DNA of 64,000 bases from Natronolimnobius sp. AArcel1 (GTDB taxonomy: Archaea > Halobacteriota > Halobacteria > Halobacteriales > Natrialbaceae). Of this stretch, positions 7,506-16,639 are shown in pieces; the stretch's first letter is position 1; each line of letters starts with the position of its first letter. The notes beneath the pieces are model-generated. The model had not been told where the DNA came from. It made no database searches and worked only from the letters and a program-made list of their open reading frames with translations. Position numbers and translations under genes: made by a program. Location of the stretch: contig NZ_JAAKXY010000009.1 in NCBI RefSeq assembly GCF_011043775.1, forward strand, positions 1 through 64,000, written 5' to 3'.

Positions 7506-8357
7506 ATGGCAGTCGGGGAGACGATCCGTGGGCTACTCGAGTTGACACGGCCGGGAAACGTAATTGCAGCAAGTGTTCTGACATTTATTGGAGCATTTGT
7601 CGCCGGTGGCGTTGCCGACAATCAGACCATGGTTGCGGCGGCGGTTGCGGCGACCGGATTGGCTGTCGGTGGTGGCAATGCGATCAACGATTATTTCGAT
7701 CGTGAGATTGATCGGATCAACCAGCCAGAGCGAGCGATTCCTCGCGGAGCCGTCAGCCCGCGTGGGGCGCTCGTGTTTAGTCTGGTGCTCTTTGCGCTCG
7801 CGGTCGTGTGCGCGTTGTTGTTGCCGACGGCAGCAATTGCAATTGCAGGGATCAATTTGCTAGCACTGCTCGCGTACACGGAGTTTTTCAAAGGGCTACC
7901 GGGCGTGGGGAACGCACTGGTTGCCTATCTCGTCGGGAGTACGTTTCTGTTCGGTGGGGCAGCAGTCGGCGAGATCGGGCCGGCGGTCGTTCTCGCGGTG
8001 CTGGCCGGGACAGCAACGCTCTCTCGCGAAATCGTCAAGGACGTCGAGGATATCGAGGGTGATCGAGCGGAGGGACTGAACACGCTCCCGATCGCCGTCG
8101 GCGAGCGGCGGGCACTCCTCATCGCGGCCGGATTGCTCGTCGTCGCCGTCATCGCAAGCCCACTGCCGTACGTGCTTGGGTACTTCGGCATCGCCTATCT
8201 GGGACTCGTGATTCCAGCGGCGCTGTTCATGTTCTATGCCGCCTATGAGGGCTTTACTGACCCAACAGCCAGCCAACGTCATCTCAAGTACAGCATGTTC
8301 CTCGCTGCAGTGGCGTTTATTATCGGTCGTGGTGCACTCGAGGTCGGTGGCATCTAG
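7506..8357 (+). CDS. ubiA: Digeranylgeranylglyceryl phosphate synthase (UbiA-type prenyltransferase)
   Basis: 283 residues, about eight to nine membrane helices. It transfers the second geranylgeranyl chain to geranylgeranylglyceryl phosphate (EC 2.5.1.42), the step that makes the archaeal diether lipid core. The first Asp motif NDYFDREID is at residues 61-69, followed by RINQPERAIPRG as in archaeal DGGGP synthases. The second Asp motif lies in REIVKDVEDIEGDRAEG. Length and motifs fit the archaeal branch rather than menaquinone or heme A prenyltransferases. It acts in the cell membrane. The leader is short and no operon partner is obvious. Confidence 0.9.
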   Translation: MAVGETIRGLLELTRPGNVIAASVLTFIGAFVAGGVADNQTMVAAAVAATGLAVGGGNAINDYFDREIDRINQPERAIPRGAVSPRGALVFSLVLFALAVVCALLLPTAAIAIAGINLLALLAYTEFFKGLPGVGNALVAYLVGSTFLFGGAAVGEIGPAVVLAVLAGTATLSREIVKDVEDIEGDRAEGLNTLPIAVGERRALLIAAGLLVVAVIASPLPYVLGYFGIAYLGLVIPAALFMFYAAYEGFTDPTASQRHLKYSMFLAAVAFIIGRGALEVGGI

Positions 8358-8525
8358 CCGAGAACACCGTTATAAGCCGACTCAACCGGTTGCAATCACC
8401 AATAGCAGTGCATAATTAATCAAAAGGTCTATAAACTGGTTTCTGTATTCTCATATCACACGCCGAGGAGACAGTAGTGTGCGGAGTGGTCGTCGCCACG
8501 GCAGGAACAGATGTGAATACTTGGT

Positions 8526-9152
8526 ATGTATGACCTCGTAGATGTCCTCCCTGATGTCGAAATTGACCCGGGGACGAACGTGCTGGTTGCGGGGCCACCC
8601 ATGACCGGCAAGCGCCAGGTCGCCTACGACATCCTGACGAGCGGCGCATCTCGCGGTAACGGCTCAATCGTCGTCACAACCAAAGACAGCGCTGATAAAG
8701 TGCTCGAGCGATTCGATGACGATGGCCGTCACGAGGACTCACCAGTTGGAGTCGTCGACTGTGTGACGAAACAGCGCGGTATCGGCACTGTTGAGGACGA
8801 CCCACGGATCAAGTACGCTTCCTCGCCGGTCGACATGACCGGTATCGGTATCAAGCTCTCTGCATTCTTACAGGAGTTCTACGAGGGGCGTGGCGTTACG
8901 GAGAATCGCGTCCTCTTGCACTCGGTCTCGACGCTGCTTATGTACTCAGACTTACAGACCGTGTTTCGGTTCCTGCACGTCTTTACTGGCCGAATTCAAA
9001 GCGCTGACGCACTCGGTATCTACGTCATTGACTCGACGGCTCATGATGACCAGACGATGAACACGCTCAAGCAACTCTTCGATGGTATCATCGAGATTCA
9101 AGCGGGTGACTCGGAGCCGGAGATTCGAACAGCTGGGCTCACGTCGACATAA
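8526..9152 (+). CDS. RecA-superfamily (KaiC/RAD55-like) ATPase, haloarchaeal HTR-like protein
   Basis: 208 residues with Walker A GPPMTGKR at 23-30, a RecA-type fold (VLLHSVSTLLMYSDLQTVFR) and a Walker B-like strand ADALGIYVIDSTAH. Haloarchaea carry many such short RAD55/KaiC-like ATPases, often called HTR-like, that are thought to act in signal transduction; no partner domain is present here. The intergenic region upstream (8358-8525) is AT-rich, with TCTATAAACTGG near 8432-8443, but that box is too far upstream for a leaderless start. It ends 65 bases before the CoA-binding gene on the same strand. Confidence 0.8.
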   Translation: MYDLVDVLPDVEIDPGTNVLVAGPPMTGKRQVAYDILTSGASRGNGSIVVTTKDSADKVLERFDDDGRHEDSPVGVVDCVTKQRGIGTVEDDPRIKYASSPVDMTGIGIKLSAFLQEFYEGRGVTENRVLLHSVSTLLMYSDLQTVFRFLHVFTGRIQSADALGIYVIDSTAHDDQTMNTLKQLFDGIIEIQAGDSEPEIRTAGLTST

Positions 9153-9217
9153 CGACTTCTTATTCCAATCCGTGTGTTGCCATGGCACATTTACGCCAGC
9201 AACGCATACCAGTGTGT

Positions 9218-9634
9218 ATGATCGACTCAGTCGAATCCGATGCGGACATTCACTCAATTCTCGAGTCCGAAACGATTGCCGTTGTCGGCTGTTCGAGTAG
9301 CCCGGGGAAAGCCGCCCACGACGTGCCGGCGTATCTCCACGAACGCGGATACGACGTCATACCAGTGAACCCATTTGCAGACGAGATCTTCGGCCGGTCA
9401 GTTCCGGACTCGCTCGAGGCAGTTACCGAGACGATTGCTGTCGTCTGTGTTTTTCGCCCGAGCGACGAGGTGAGCGAAATCGTCGATCAAGTCCTCGAGC
9501 GCGACGATGTCGATGCAGTCTGGACGCAACTGGGGATTCGAGACGATTCGGCGGCCGAGCGGGTGCTCGAGTCGGGACGCGAGGTCGTCCAGGATCGGTG
9601 TATGAAAGTCGAGCATCGACGACTCGTCGCCTGA
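9218..9634 (+). CDS. CoA-binding domain protein (YccU family)
   Basis: 138 residues, single Rossmann-like CoA_binding_2 domain. The motif TIAVVGCSSSPGKAAHDVPA is the nucleotide-binding loop, and RGYDVIPVNPFADEIFGRSV and VWTQLGIRDDSAAERVLESG are typical of the family. The C-terminus has the conserved QDRCMKVEHRRL. I start at ATG 9218 (MIDSVESDADIHSIL); an earlier in-frame ATG at 9182 would add a basic 12-residue extension unlike relatives. The biochemical role of this family is not settled; binding of CoA or acyl-CoA is assumed from homology. Confidence 0.87.
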   Translation: MIDSVESDADIHSILESETIAVVGCSSSPGKAAHDVPAYLHERGYDVIPVNPFADEIFGRSVPDSLEAVTETIAVVCVFRPSDEVSEIVDQVLERDDVDAVWTQLGIRDDSAAERVLESGREVVQDRCMKVEHRRLVA

Positions 9635-9942
9635 GACAGTTTTCGCGCCGGTGTAGCGGTCTGCCCGCAGATTGGCTCGCAGTCGAACCGGCTGCGGGAC
9701 ACTCGATTGTCTGGGATGTGTCTTGCAATAGGACCACCTGAAACTGTTCACACACTGATTTGCAGTGGCTATCGTCGCGCTTGAACCGATGTACGCACCG
9801 ATCGCAACGCTGTCCTGTGCTCGGATGTACAGTGACGTTCAAGCGCAACGAGACTCTCTCGACCGTTGGAAAGTAATTCTCAGAAAATCCGTCACCACCG
9901 ACAGAGACTTATCTGCCACGAGAGTATGCGATAGCAGTACCC
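9635..9942. other. Intergenic stretch without a supported gene
   Basis: About 310 bases. Open frames here are shadows with poor codon bias. A TATA-like CTTATC at 9907-9912 lies some 30 bases before the small Cys-rich ORF and may be its promoter. Confidence 0.4.
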
Positions 9943-10134
9943 ATGTGTGACCGGTCTGGGAGTTGTTCAAACGACGGCACGTGCCAACTCGTCCTCAGGA
10001 ACCGGAAAACGGGCATCGAACTCGTCGAGCACCACTGTAAAGCCCATCTCGTCTTGCGCGTATGGGAGGCAGAACGCGATGAGGGGCTCGATATTGTCGA
10101 TGCAACAACGCTGCATCAATCTTCGCCGAGCTAA
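9943..10134 (+). CDS. Small Cys/His-containing protein, possible zinc-binding
   Basis: 63 residues: MCDRSGSCSNDGTCQLVLRN, then a predicted helix TGIELVEHHCKAHLVLRVWE. Four cysteines (2, 8, 14 and one in HHCKAH) with adjacent histidines could form one zinc site. A TATA-like box 30 bases upstream and a codon bias that is GC-rich, though weaker than the neighbours, support it. A longer frame on the opposite strand (9967-10257) has no recognisable features. The family is not recognised; it may be one of the many small zinc proteins of haloarchaea. Confidence 0.45.
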   Translation: MCDRSGSCSNDGTCQLVLRNRKTGIELVEHHCKAHLVLRVWEAERDEGLDIVDATTLHQSSPS

Positions 10135-10244
10135 CGCAGCCTGCGCCTCACGGAGGCGGCGTGATTGCTCGAGCGATGTGCAAAGTCTCGACTGAGTTGC
10201 ACACTGTCTTTGTCTCCCCCCAGAACTGCGGGTTGGCCTCTCTA

Positions 10245-11225
10245 CTAAGACTCCCATTCCTCGAGCGAACGGTAGATCCCTTTTGAGAGATAGCGCTCGC
10301 TCGAGTCCGGAAAGACCGTCACCACCGTGTCATGTGGAGTCTCGAGGTCTCCTGCGGCAATCCGTTCGGCAACGCGGTTGGCTGCCACGCTTGCGGCCCC
10401 TGCACTCGAGGCGACGAGGTGGCCCTCTTCGCGAGCGAGCCGACGGAGTTCTGCGTGGGCGTCTGCATCGGAGATGGCAGTAATTTCGTCGACCAGTGAT
10501 GGATCGAAGAGGTCGTTCGTCGCTGGGTCATGCGTCCCGATTCCTTCGATTTTGTAGTCGCCTTCTTCGAGGTCGTCGCCGAGTACGGTGCCGTACAGCG
10601 ATCCTTTCGGTTCGACGGCGGCGATATACGTCTCCGGATTGTGCTCTCTCGCATACTTGGCCAGTCCCATGAGCGTCCCCGCAGTGCCACAGCCGGCGAC
10701 AATAGCGCCGACCTCGCCCTCGAGTGCATCGTAGATTTCGGGGGCTGTCGTCTCGTAGTGAGCCTCGGTGTTCAACGGGTTCGAGAACTGCTGTGGAACG
10801 ACGGCGTTCTCGAGTTCATCAGCCAGGTCGTGTGCCCGATCGATTGCACCGCCCATGCCGTCCGCTGTGGGCGTGTTGATGACCTGTGCGCCCAGTGCCG
10901 ACATGAGCTGTTGCTTTTCGACGCTAAAGCGCTCGGGGACGACGAAGACGGATTCGAGCCCCAGTTGCCCGGCGGCAATGGCGAGTCCGATTCCCGTGTT
11001 CCCAGCCGTCGGCTCGACGACGGTTCCACCCGGCTCGAGATCGCCTTGCTCGAGCATTCGCTCGAGCATGTACCGGCCGATGCGGTCTTTCACGCTCGCA
11101 CCTGGATTGAACGACTCGAGTTTCGCGTAGACGGGAACGTCGTCGGGTCCATTGTGTACCCGGACCAGCGGCGTCTGGCCGATCGTCTCGAGCACCGACT
11201 CCAACGGCTGCTCGTGGGTCGTCAT
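10245..11225 (-). CDS. PLP-dependent cysteine synthase/cystathionine beta-synthase family
   Basis: 326 residues from ATG 11223-11225 (MTTHEQPLESVLETIGQTPL); an ATG seven codons upstream is also possible. The PLP lysine is in FNPGASVKDRIGRYM, the substrate loop is EPTAGNTGIGLAIAAGQLG, and the phosphate-binding loop is GAIVAGCGTAGTLMGLAKYA. The fold-type II catalytic domain makes up the whole protein; there is no CBS regulatory domain. Reaction: beta-replacement on O-acetylserine, O-phosphoserine or serine with sulfide or homocysteine. The exact donor cannot be read from sequence. A second family member begins at 63810. Confidence 0.88.
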   Translation of the reverse strand: MTTHEQPLESVLETIGQTPLVRVHNGPDDVPVYAKLESFNPGASVKDRIGRYMLERMLEQGDLEPGGTVVEPTAGNTGIGLAIAAGQLGLESVFVVPERFSVEKQQLMSALGAQVINTPTADGMGGAIDRAHDLADELENAVVPQQFSNPLNTEAHYETTAPEIYDALEGEVGAIVAGCGTAGTLMGLAKYAREHNPETYIAAVEPKGSLYGTVLGDDLEEGDYKIEGIGTHDPATNDLFDPSLVDEITAISDADAHAELRRLAREEGHLVASSAGAASVAANRVAERIAAGDLETPHDTVVTVFPDSSERYLSKGIYRSLEEWES

Positions 11226-11326
11226 CGTACTGGCAAATGTTGCCACTGCTGTTAGTGTTTGTCGTTGATTGCAGCAGGCGCTACTCGGCGCGCTCGCTCT
11301 CGAAAAACTCGTTGAGTGCTCGAGGA

Positions 11327-11680
11327 CTACTCGGCTGTGTCTGGCGACGCCGCATCGGTGTCAGCGTCGTCGGCGCTGTCGGCGGATGCTGCGCCTCCAT
11401 CCTTGTCTGTGGCGTCTCCGTCTGTGGCCTCTTCGGCGTCGTCAATGGCGGCCTCTGCGAGAATTTCCTCGCCGTCGAGATCGTGCTCGTCGGCAATCGC
11501 GAGCAAGAGTTCGCGCTGGTCACTGAGTTGATGGTCGATTCGCTTGACTGTCTCGTGCGTGTCGTCCATCTCCTCCTCGAGGCCGATAATTCGCTGCTGG
11601 AGTTGCTGGACCTGTTTGTACATCGCTTCGGCACGGTCGGAGATTCCCTGAATCTTCTTTGCAGTGCTGCCAAGTCCCAT
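11327..11680 (-). CDS. Coiled-coil protein, DUF5798 family
   Basis: 117 residues from ATG 11678-11680. It begins MGLGSTAKKIQGISDRAEAM, then a continuous coiled coil through about residue 60 (QLQQRIIGLEEEMDDTHETV), followed by RELLLAIADEHDLDGEEILA and an acidic Ala/Asp tail. Layout and the MGLGSTAKKIQ start match DUF5798, a haloarchaeal family without known function. Longer upstream in-frame starts give basic, unlike sequence and are rejected. It lies 101 bases after the cysteine-synthase-like gene's neighbour space and is divergent from the channel gene. Confidence 0.75.
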   Translation of the reverse strand: MGLGSTAKKIQGISDRAEAMYKQVQQLQQRIIGLEEEMDDTHETVKRIDHQLSDQRELLLAIADEHDLDGEEILAEAAIDDAEEATDGDATDKDGGAASADSADDADTDAASPDTAE

Positions 11681-11880
11681 ACCCAGTACCTGTAGCGGCG
11701 TTGTAATGGGCCTTTTCCTCCGTGACGGTTCGTGGGTGAATCTACTGGTGATGGTTCCTGTTCTGAGATCCTCACGAGACGGGTGGCGTCGTATGCGCGG
11801 CCAAGAACGATACCACGAGATGATGAGAGGTGACGTATGAGGAGGATAACTGACGCCCATGCAGAGAGCGCCAGTCGGTG

Positions 11881-13554
11881 GTGAGCAGCGTGGCTGCACT
11901 CCAAAAGCGCCTCGTGATCTACGTCGCCTCCCTGTTCGTGTTGATCGGCGTCTACTCGCTCGCATATCAGTGGGGAATGGCCGTCTACGAGGGCGAATCA
12001 CGTACCTGGTATCAGGCCCTCGAGGTCGTCGTCCAGTCAATGACGACAGCGGGCTACGGCCAGGACGCCCCCTGGCAAACACTCGAGATGACCGCGCTCG
12101 TCATGCTGATCCAAATTACTGGCATCGCCTACATCGTCGTCGCGATTCCGCAGTTCGTCGTTCCGTGGCTCGAGACGCTCATCCAGCCAGCGCCGCCGGA
12201 ACAGATCGATCACCTCTCCGAGCACGTCATCGTCGTCGGCTACACCGCACTCTGTGATACACTCGTCGAGGAACTCGAGACCAGCGGGACGCCGTACGTG
12301 ATTCTCGAGGGAGACGAAGACCGTGCACAGCAACTCCATGAGGATGACTTCCGAGTGTTGCATGGTGACCCGTCGGCTACGGAGACGCTCGAGGCTGCCT
12401 GTCTCGAGGACGCACTCGCGGTCATCGTCGATGCGACCGAGCGCGAGCAGTTCCGAACAGTATTAGCGATCGAAACGCGAGATCCGGATGCGACAGTCGT
12501 TCCATTGGTCCACGATCCGGCCGATGCCAGATACTTTCGCTACGCCGGGGTTGACGAGGTGGTGTCACCACGACACCGGCTTGGGAAGGCACTCGGCGAT
12601 CGCGTCCGAACCGTCCTCAGCCCCGATCTCAGTAGTCTCGAACTCGGAACGGCCTTCGATATTGCCGAGTTTCACGTCGATCCTGACGCCGACCTCTTTG
12701 GCGACTCACTCGCCGCGACACAGCAACTCGAGGATGCCGGCGGGACGGTCCTCGGCGCGTGGGTTCGGGGCGATTTCGTCACCTCGCTTTCCGATGAGAC
12801 GACCGTCGATGAGAACACGTCACTGCTCGTCGCCGGCACCGACAGTGACCTCGAGGCGATTGGCGACGCGACTGGCACGACGGGAAGCCAGTATCGAGCG
12901 AGTCGCGACCCCGTCGTTATCCTCGGCTCTGACCTCATTGGGACAACGGCTGCCGGAACGCTCGAGCGCGCCGGACTCGAGTACACCGTCGTCGATTCGA
13001 CGGCCGACGACCACGTCGATGTCCACGGTGACGTGGCCGATGAGGAGACGTTGCTCGAGGCAGGACTCGCCGACGCTGGCACCTGTCTGGTCGCACTCGA
13101 GGATGACACTGACGCACTCTTGGCGACGCTAACCGCTCGCGCGCTCAACCCTGATCTTGAGGTCATCGCGGGTGCAAGCACCGCCACAGTCGTCGACGCG
13201 TTGCGCACTGCGGGCGCGGACTACGTCCTCGCACTGCCGAACGTTGCGGGGCGTCTGATCACGCTTCGAATCTTCGACCGCGAAGTGATGACGTTAGAAG
13301 AGTCCCTGAAACTGCTCGAGGTAGACGCGCCCGCACTCGTCGGAGAGACAGTCTCGAACGCGAGAGTTGCTGATGAGACGGAGTGTACCGTCGTTGCACT
13401 CGAGCGAGATGGCGAGATCTACTCGCAGGTCGACGATGTGGAGTTTACTGTCGACGACCGTCTCATCGTGGCAGGCACTGACGACCAACTCGAGCGATTT
13501 CGCGAACGATACGGCGATGACGAGAGCAACGAGGGGGCGACCGAGACAGCGTAG
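11881..13554 (+). CDS. Potassium channel with TrkA-type regulatory domains
   Basis: 557 residues from GTG 11881 (a GTG one codon upstream is possible). Two membrane helices flank the pore loop QSMTTAGYGQDAPW, whose TxGYG is the K+ selectivity filter. Then come two RCK units: a Rossmann domain (HVIVVGYTALCDTLVEEL) and TrkA-C, and a second Rossmann domain (PVVILGSDLIGTTAAGTLER) with a C-terminal TrkA-C ending LIVAGTDDQLERFRERY. The architecture is that of a ligand-gated K+ channel subunit, with nucleotide or ion sensing by the RCK domains. K+ flux is central for a salt-in halophile. The glycine pattern of both Rossmann loops is imperfect, so the ligand is uncertain. Confidence 0.87.
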   Translation: MSSVAALQKRLVIYVASLFVLIGVYSLAYQWGMAVYEGESRTWYQALEVVVQSMTTAGYGQDAPWQTLEMTALVMLIQITGIAYIVVAIPQFVVPWLETLIQPAPPEQIDHLSEHVIVVGYTALCDTLVEELETSGTPYVILEGDEDRAQQLHEDDFRVLHGDPSATETLEAACLEDALAVIVDATEREQFRTVLAIETRDPDATVVPLVHDPADARYFRYAGVDEVVSPRHRLGKALGDRVRTVLSPDLSSLELGTAFDIAEFHVDPDADLFGDSLAATQQLEDAGGTVLGAWVRGDFVTSLSDETTVDENTSLLVAGTDSDLEAIGDATGTTGSQYRASRDPVVILGSDLIGTTAAGTLERAGLEYTVVDSTADDHVDVHGDVADEETLLEAGLADAGTCLVALEDDTDALLATLTARALNPDLEVIAGASTATVVDALRTAGADYVLALPNVAGRLITLRIFDREVMTLEESLKLLEVDAPALVGETVSNARVADETECTVVALERDGEIYSQVDDVEFTVDDRLIVAGTDDQLERFRERYGDDESNEGATETA

Positions 13555-13659
13555 CAACGGACTCGAGTAGCCATCATCGGTTGAGAATCCCCGAAACAAG
13601 ACTCTCACGTCCGCTAGCGGGTGGAAAGTTCAATGCAGTGTCGGCGCCTCAGTTCCCGC

Positions 13660-14355
13660 ATGTCCGAGGAAACGGAGTTCGATCCCGAGGCGACCGAAGA
13701 GAAAGAGATCGGTCGCGAGATGGTCGATGAGAGCACCGGCCTCGGCTCCGTCGCGGCTCACCTCTATCGCGGCGAGATGGAACGCACTGTCGAATGGCGA
13801 GCACGCCTGGATACGACGACCAACTGGGCGGTGACGGTAATGTCAGCAATCGTCGCGTACGCCTTTTCGGGCGAGGTTTCTCACGCCGTGATCCTCGCAG
13901 GAGTTGTCATGGGAACGGTGTTCCTGTTCATCGAAGCCCGCCGCTTTCGCGACTACGATATCTGGCGCTCTCGCGTGCGAGTGTTACAAGAAAATCTCTT
14001 TGCCAACGCGCTTGACCCCTCAGCGGGGATCGAACAGGACGCCTGGCGCGCAGATCTGAGCGAGGATTACCGCGATCCAGACCCGAAACTCAGCTACCGT
14101 GCTGCGTTCAGCCACCGCCTGCGCCGGGTCTATTTACCACTCATGAGTGCCGTCCTGATCGGGTGGGTCTTTCACATCTGGGCGTTCAATCCCGACGAGC
14201 CGTTCCTCGAGAGTGCGGGCCTGCCGGGAGTCAGTGGTATCGTCGTCGTCGCGGCCGTTGCCCTCTACTTCATCGCGCTGTTGGTCTTGGCGATCCCACA
14301 CTCTGCGAAAGAACGCGGCGAATCCGGCGAGGCAGAACACGGTGACCTCGAGTAA
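13660..14355 (+). CDS. DUF2270 integral membrane protein
   Basis: 231 residues from ATG 13660 (MSEETEFDPEATEEKEIGRE). After an acidic N-terminus the core AHLYRGEMERTVEWRARLDT, followed by TTNWAVTV, is the family hallmark; four membrane helices follow in two pairs, with the soluble segment FIEARRFRDYDIWRSRVRVL between them. DUF2270 proteins occur in bacteria and archaea without a known function. An earlier in-frame ATG at 13621 would add 13 basic residues and is disfavoured. It ends about 90 bases before SRP RNA. Confidence 0.82.
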   Translation: MSEETEFDPEATEEKEIGREMVDESTGLGSVAAHLYRGEMERTVEWRARLDTTTNWAVTVMSAIVAYAFSGEVSHAVILAGVVMGTVFLFIEARRFRDYDIWRSRVRVLQENLFANALDPSAGIEQDAWRADLSEDYRDPDPKLSYRAAFSHRLRRVYLPLMSAVLIGWVFHIWAFNPDEPFLESAGLPGVSGIVVVAAVALYFIALLVLAIPHSAKERGESGEAEHGDLE

Positions 14356-14447
14356 TCACACTGCGTGATTACCACTCGCTTGCCGGCCGAATCGCCAGCA
14401 GGCGATAAGAGAGGCGAAAGGCCCTTAAGGACCACCCACCTACAGGA

Positions 14448-14762
14448 GAGTGGATAGGTCGGGCAGTTTGGCCCTGCTCACTACCCGCGCTATGGTCATT
14501 AGCGGGGACCAAATACCGCAGGCGTCCGGTCAGACCGGCCGGGGCCTCGGGAGCCAACAGAGAAGCCTCGTCCGTCGGGGACAGCGGTCCACGATGGCCG
14601 TCCGCAGGGACGTCCCATCGTGGTTAGTCGGCGACAGCCCATCAGGCGCGGAAGCGAGCAGTGGACCGTCGGACACCTGTCGCTCGACGGGTCGCGGGGT
14701 GGAGAAGGCAACCGGGATTCCCCCGGCCGGAACGCCGGGCAATTGCGGCCTCCACACTCATA
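14448..14762 (+). ncRNA. ffs: Signal recognition particle RNA (7S/SRP RNA)
   Basis: About 315 nt. Three diagnostic parts are visible. The helix 8 symmetric loop and GGAA-type tetraloop read CAGGCGCGGAAGCGAGCAG near 14643-14662. The Alu domain hairpins 3 and 4 (GGGCAG/CTGCTC and CGCTA/TAGCG) lie near 14461-14508. The two ends pair as helix 1: GAGTG and AGGTC at 14448-14460 with GGCCT and CACTC at 14747-14759. A TTAA box at 14425-14428 lies about 20 bases upstream. The SRP RNA scaffolds SRP19 and SRP54 and targets nascent membrane proteins; neither protein gene is in the window. Ends are uncertain by a few bases. Confidence 0.88.
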
Positions 14763-14870
14763 CTTCATTCAGTTAACCTCAGAGAGTAACGGTACCACCG
14801 GTTGTCGCGCGGTTTGTGAGCAACTCGCGGATGGAAAAACTTAGATGCGTTCTCAGACGTGAGTTCTGTA

Positions 14871-15680
14871 ATGACAACGAGACGAGTTGCGGCGCTTTTG
14901 GGTATCCTCGTGGTGATCGCACTCGTCAGCGGTTGTGTTACCGTTCCCTCGAGCGATGACCCTGGCTCCGAAACGGAGCCTGATCCCGACACGCTCTTCG
15001 AAGGCATTTACGTCTACGATGACGCCCTCGAGGATGTCGATGGCGTCGTCACGGGTGAGTGGGCGGGCTACAATCAGACGCTTTCCGAGCGCGAGCATAT
15101 TCAGGAACGACCGTACACTGATTCCCGAACGGAAACGCTCGAGTCGTCGGCGACGGATCAGGAAACGCCGGTGCTCATCTCGAACGACACGACGCGCTGG
15201 TGGTACTATCCCGACCTGGAACAGGCCGATTACTACGTACCCGACGGCGCACCGTACGAAGACGATGAGATTCAATCGGAGCGAACCACGATGGCCGAGA
15301 CGGAACGCGAGCGCTACGACCTCGAGTACGGCGGCACTGACGAGGTTGCGGACCGAGAGGCCCACGTTCTCGATCTCGAGCCGAAAAACGAATCCGTCGA
15401 GACTGGTGTCTCGGTCCTCGTCGGCGAGTCGACGTACGTCTTTGCACTCGAGACAATTGACTACGAGGACGAAGACGAACTGCAACGTGTCTCACATACT
15501 GTGTGGCTCGATGCAGAGTACAACTATCCGCTCAAGGAAGCAGTCGTCTGGGAGCGAGACGATGGCTCGGAGTATCAGATCACCGAAGGCTTCGAGTCAG
15601 TGACGTTCAATTCCGGCCTCGAGGACGAAACGTTCGAGTTCGAGCCGCCGGATGACGTCGATGTCTACGAGATTGAGTAA
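14871..15680 (+). CDS. Lipoprotein with LolA/outer-membrane-lipoprotein-sorting-like fold
   Basis: 269 residues from ATG 14871. The N-terminus is a lipoprotein signal with lipobox LVSGC, lipidation Cys22, then an acidic linker. The mature part (GIYVYDDALEDVDGVVTGEW, then TRWWYYPDLEQADYYVPDGA and VWLDAEYNYPLKEAVVWERD) has the alternating strands of LolA-like convex beta-sheet proteins, common in haloarchaea as membrane-anchored lipoproteins. There is no Tat double Arg in the usual place beyond TTRRVAA, which could still serve. Role unknown; lipid or ligand binding is a guess. Confidence 0.75.
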   Translation: MTTRRVAALLGILVVIALVSGCVTVPSSDDPGSETEPDPDTLFEGIYVYDDALEDVDGVVTGEWAGYNQTLSEREHIQERPYTDSRTETLESSATDQETPVLISNDTTRWWYYPDLEQADYYVPDGAPYEDDEIQSERTTMAETERERYDLEYGGTDEVADREAHVLDLEPKNESVETGVSVLVGESTYVFALETIDYEDEDELQRVSHTVWLDAEYNYPLKEAVVWERDDGSEYQITEGFESVTFNSGLEDETFEFEPPDDVDVYEIE

Positions 15681-15703
15681 ACCGAACTGAGAGCGGAGAG
15701 CGC

Positions 15704-16639
15704 TTACTCTGCTGGCTGGCCAACGGCTGCCGAGCCCTCCAGTGCGAGTCCACCCTCGAGCGTGCGGACGGGGTAGGGGATGTCGATGCCCTCCTCGTCG
15801 AAGCGCTGTTTGACCTCGGTGATGTACTCGCCTTTGATGCGGACGAAGTCCGCTCTCGAGGGGGTTGCGATCCAGAAGCGCGACTGCAGGCCAACGTCGG
15901 AGTCGTTGAGTTCGGTCAGTCGGACGCTTGGGCCGGGGTCGTCCATAATGTCTGGATGGCGTTTTGCTTCTTCGATGATAATGTCTGTCGCCTGTTGGAT
16001 GTCATCGCTATAGCCAATGCCGAAGACGAACTTCATCCGAAGTTTGTCCGCGTCGACGGGATTTTTGATCGTATTTTCGGTGAGTGCGGAGTTCGGCACG
16101 GTCAACAGTTCGTTATCGAACGTTCGAACGCGCGTGACGCGGAGACTGATGTCTTCGACGACGCCAGCGTGCTCGCCGTTGTCCCACTCGATCCAGTCGC
16201 CGATTTTGAACGGGCGGTCCGTGAAGATGAACACACCGGCAACGAAGTTCGAGATGACGTTCTGTAACGCCAGTCCAACGGCAAGCGCCCCGGCCGCTGC
16301 GATCCCAGCCATCGAGACGAGGAAGTTACCGTAGCCGCCAAAGCCAAACGCGACGGCGACTGCCACGAACAACAGGCCAAACTGTGTGAGTTTCAACAGC
16401 GGCTTTTGGGCATGCGCATCTAACTCTCGTCGATCGAATCCCCGCCTAACGAGTGGCAAAACGAGCAGCCGACCGATCATCCAGATTGCAACGAACGCAA
16501 TCGCGAACCGGACGACACCTGCAGCCGTTCCTGCAAGCGCCCCGCCAAGTAGCGGCTCGAGTCCCTGACCGATTGGGCCGAGGTCCTGTGCGCCCTCGCC
16601 AGCCTGCAGGAGGGTTGTGGCTGCCGATGCACCGATCAT
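15704..16639 (-). CDS. mscS: Small-conductance mechanosensitive channel, MscS family
   Basis: 311 residues. Three N-terminal membrane helices lead to the pore helix MAGIAAAGALAVGLALQNVI, the Ala/Gly-packed TM3 of MscS. The beta domain starts SNFVAGVFIFTDRPFKIGDW and contains ISLRVTRVRTFDNELLTVPN, a hallmark of the family. The C-terminal alpha/beta domain ends the protein. It opens under membrane tension to release solutes on hypo-osmotic shock. It is the last gene of a minus-strand operon: its ATG overlaps the yhbY stop by four bases. Confidence 0.92.
   Translation of the reverse strand: MIGASAATTLLQAGEGAQDLGPIGQGLEPLLGGALAGTAAGVVRFAIAFVAIWMIGRLLVLPLVRRGFDRRELDAHAQKPLLKLTQFGLLFVAVAVAFGFGGYGNFLVSMAGIAAAGALAVGLALQNVISNFVAGVFIFTDRPFKIGDWIEWDNGEHAGVVEDISLRVTRVRTFDNELLTVPNSALTENTIKNPVDADKLRMKFVFGIGYSDDIQQATDIIIEEAKRHPDIMDDPGPSVRLTELNDSDVGLQSRFWIATPSRADFVRIKGEYITEVKQRFDEEGIDIPYPVRTLEGGLALEGSAAVGQPAE

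Noticed and set aside
9967-10257. Minus-strand ORF opposite the small Cys protein
   Set aside because: No domain, no promoter, and it runs into the cysteine-synthase-like gene's 3' end.
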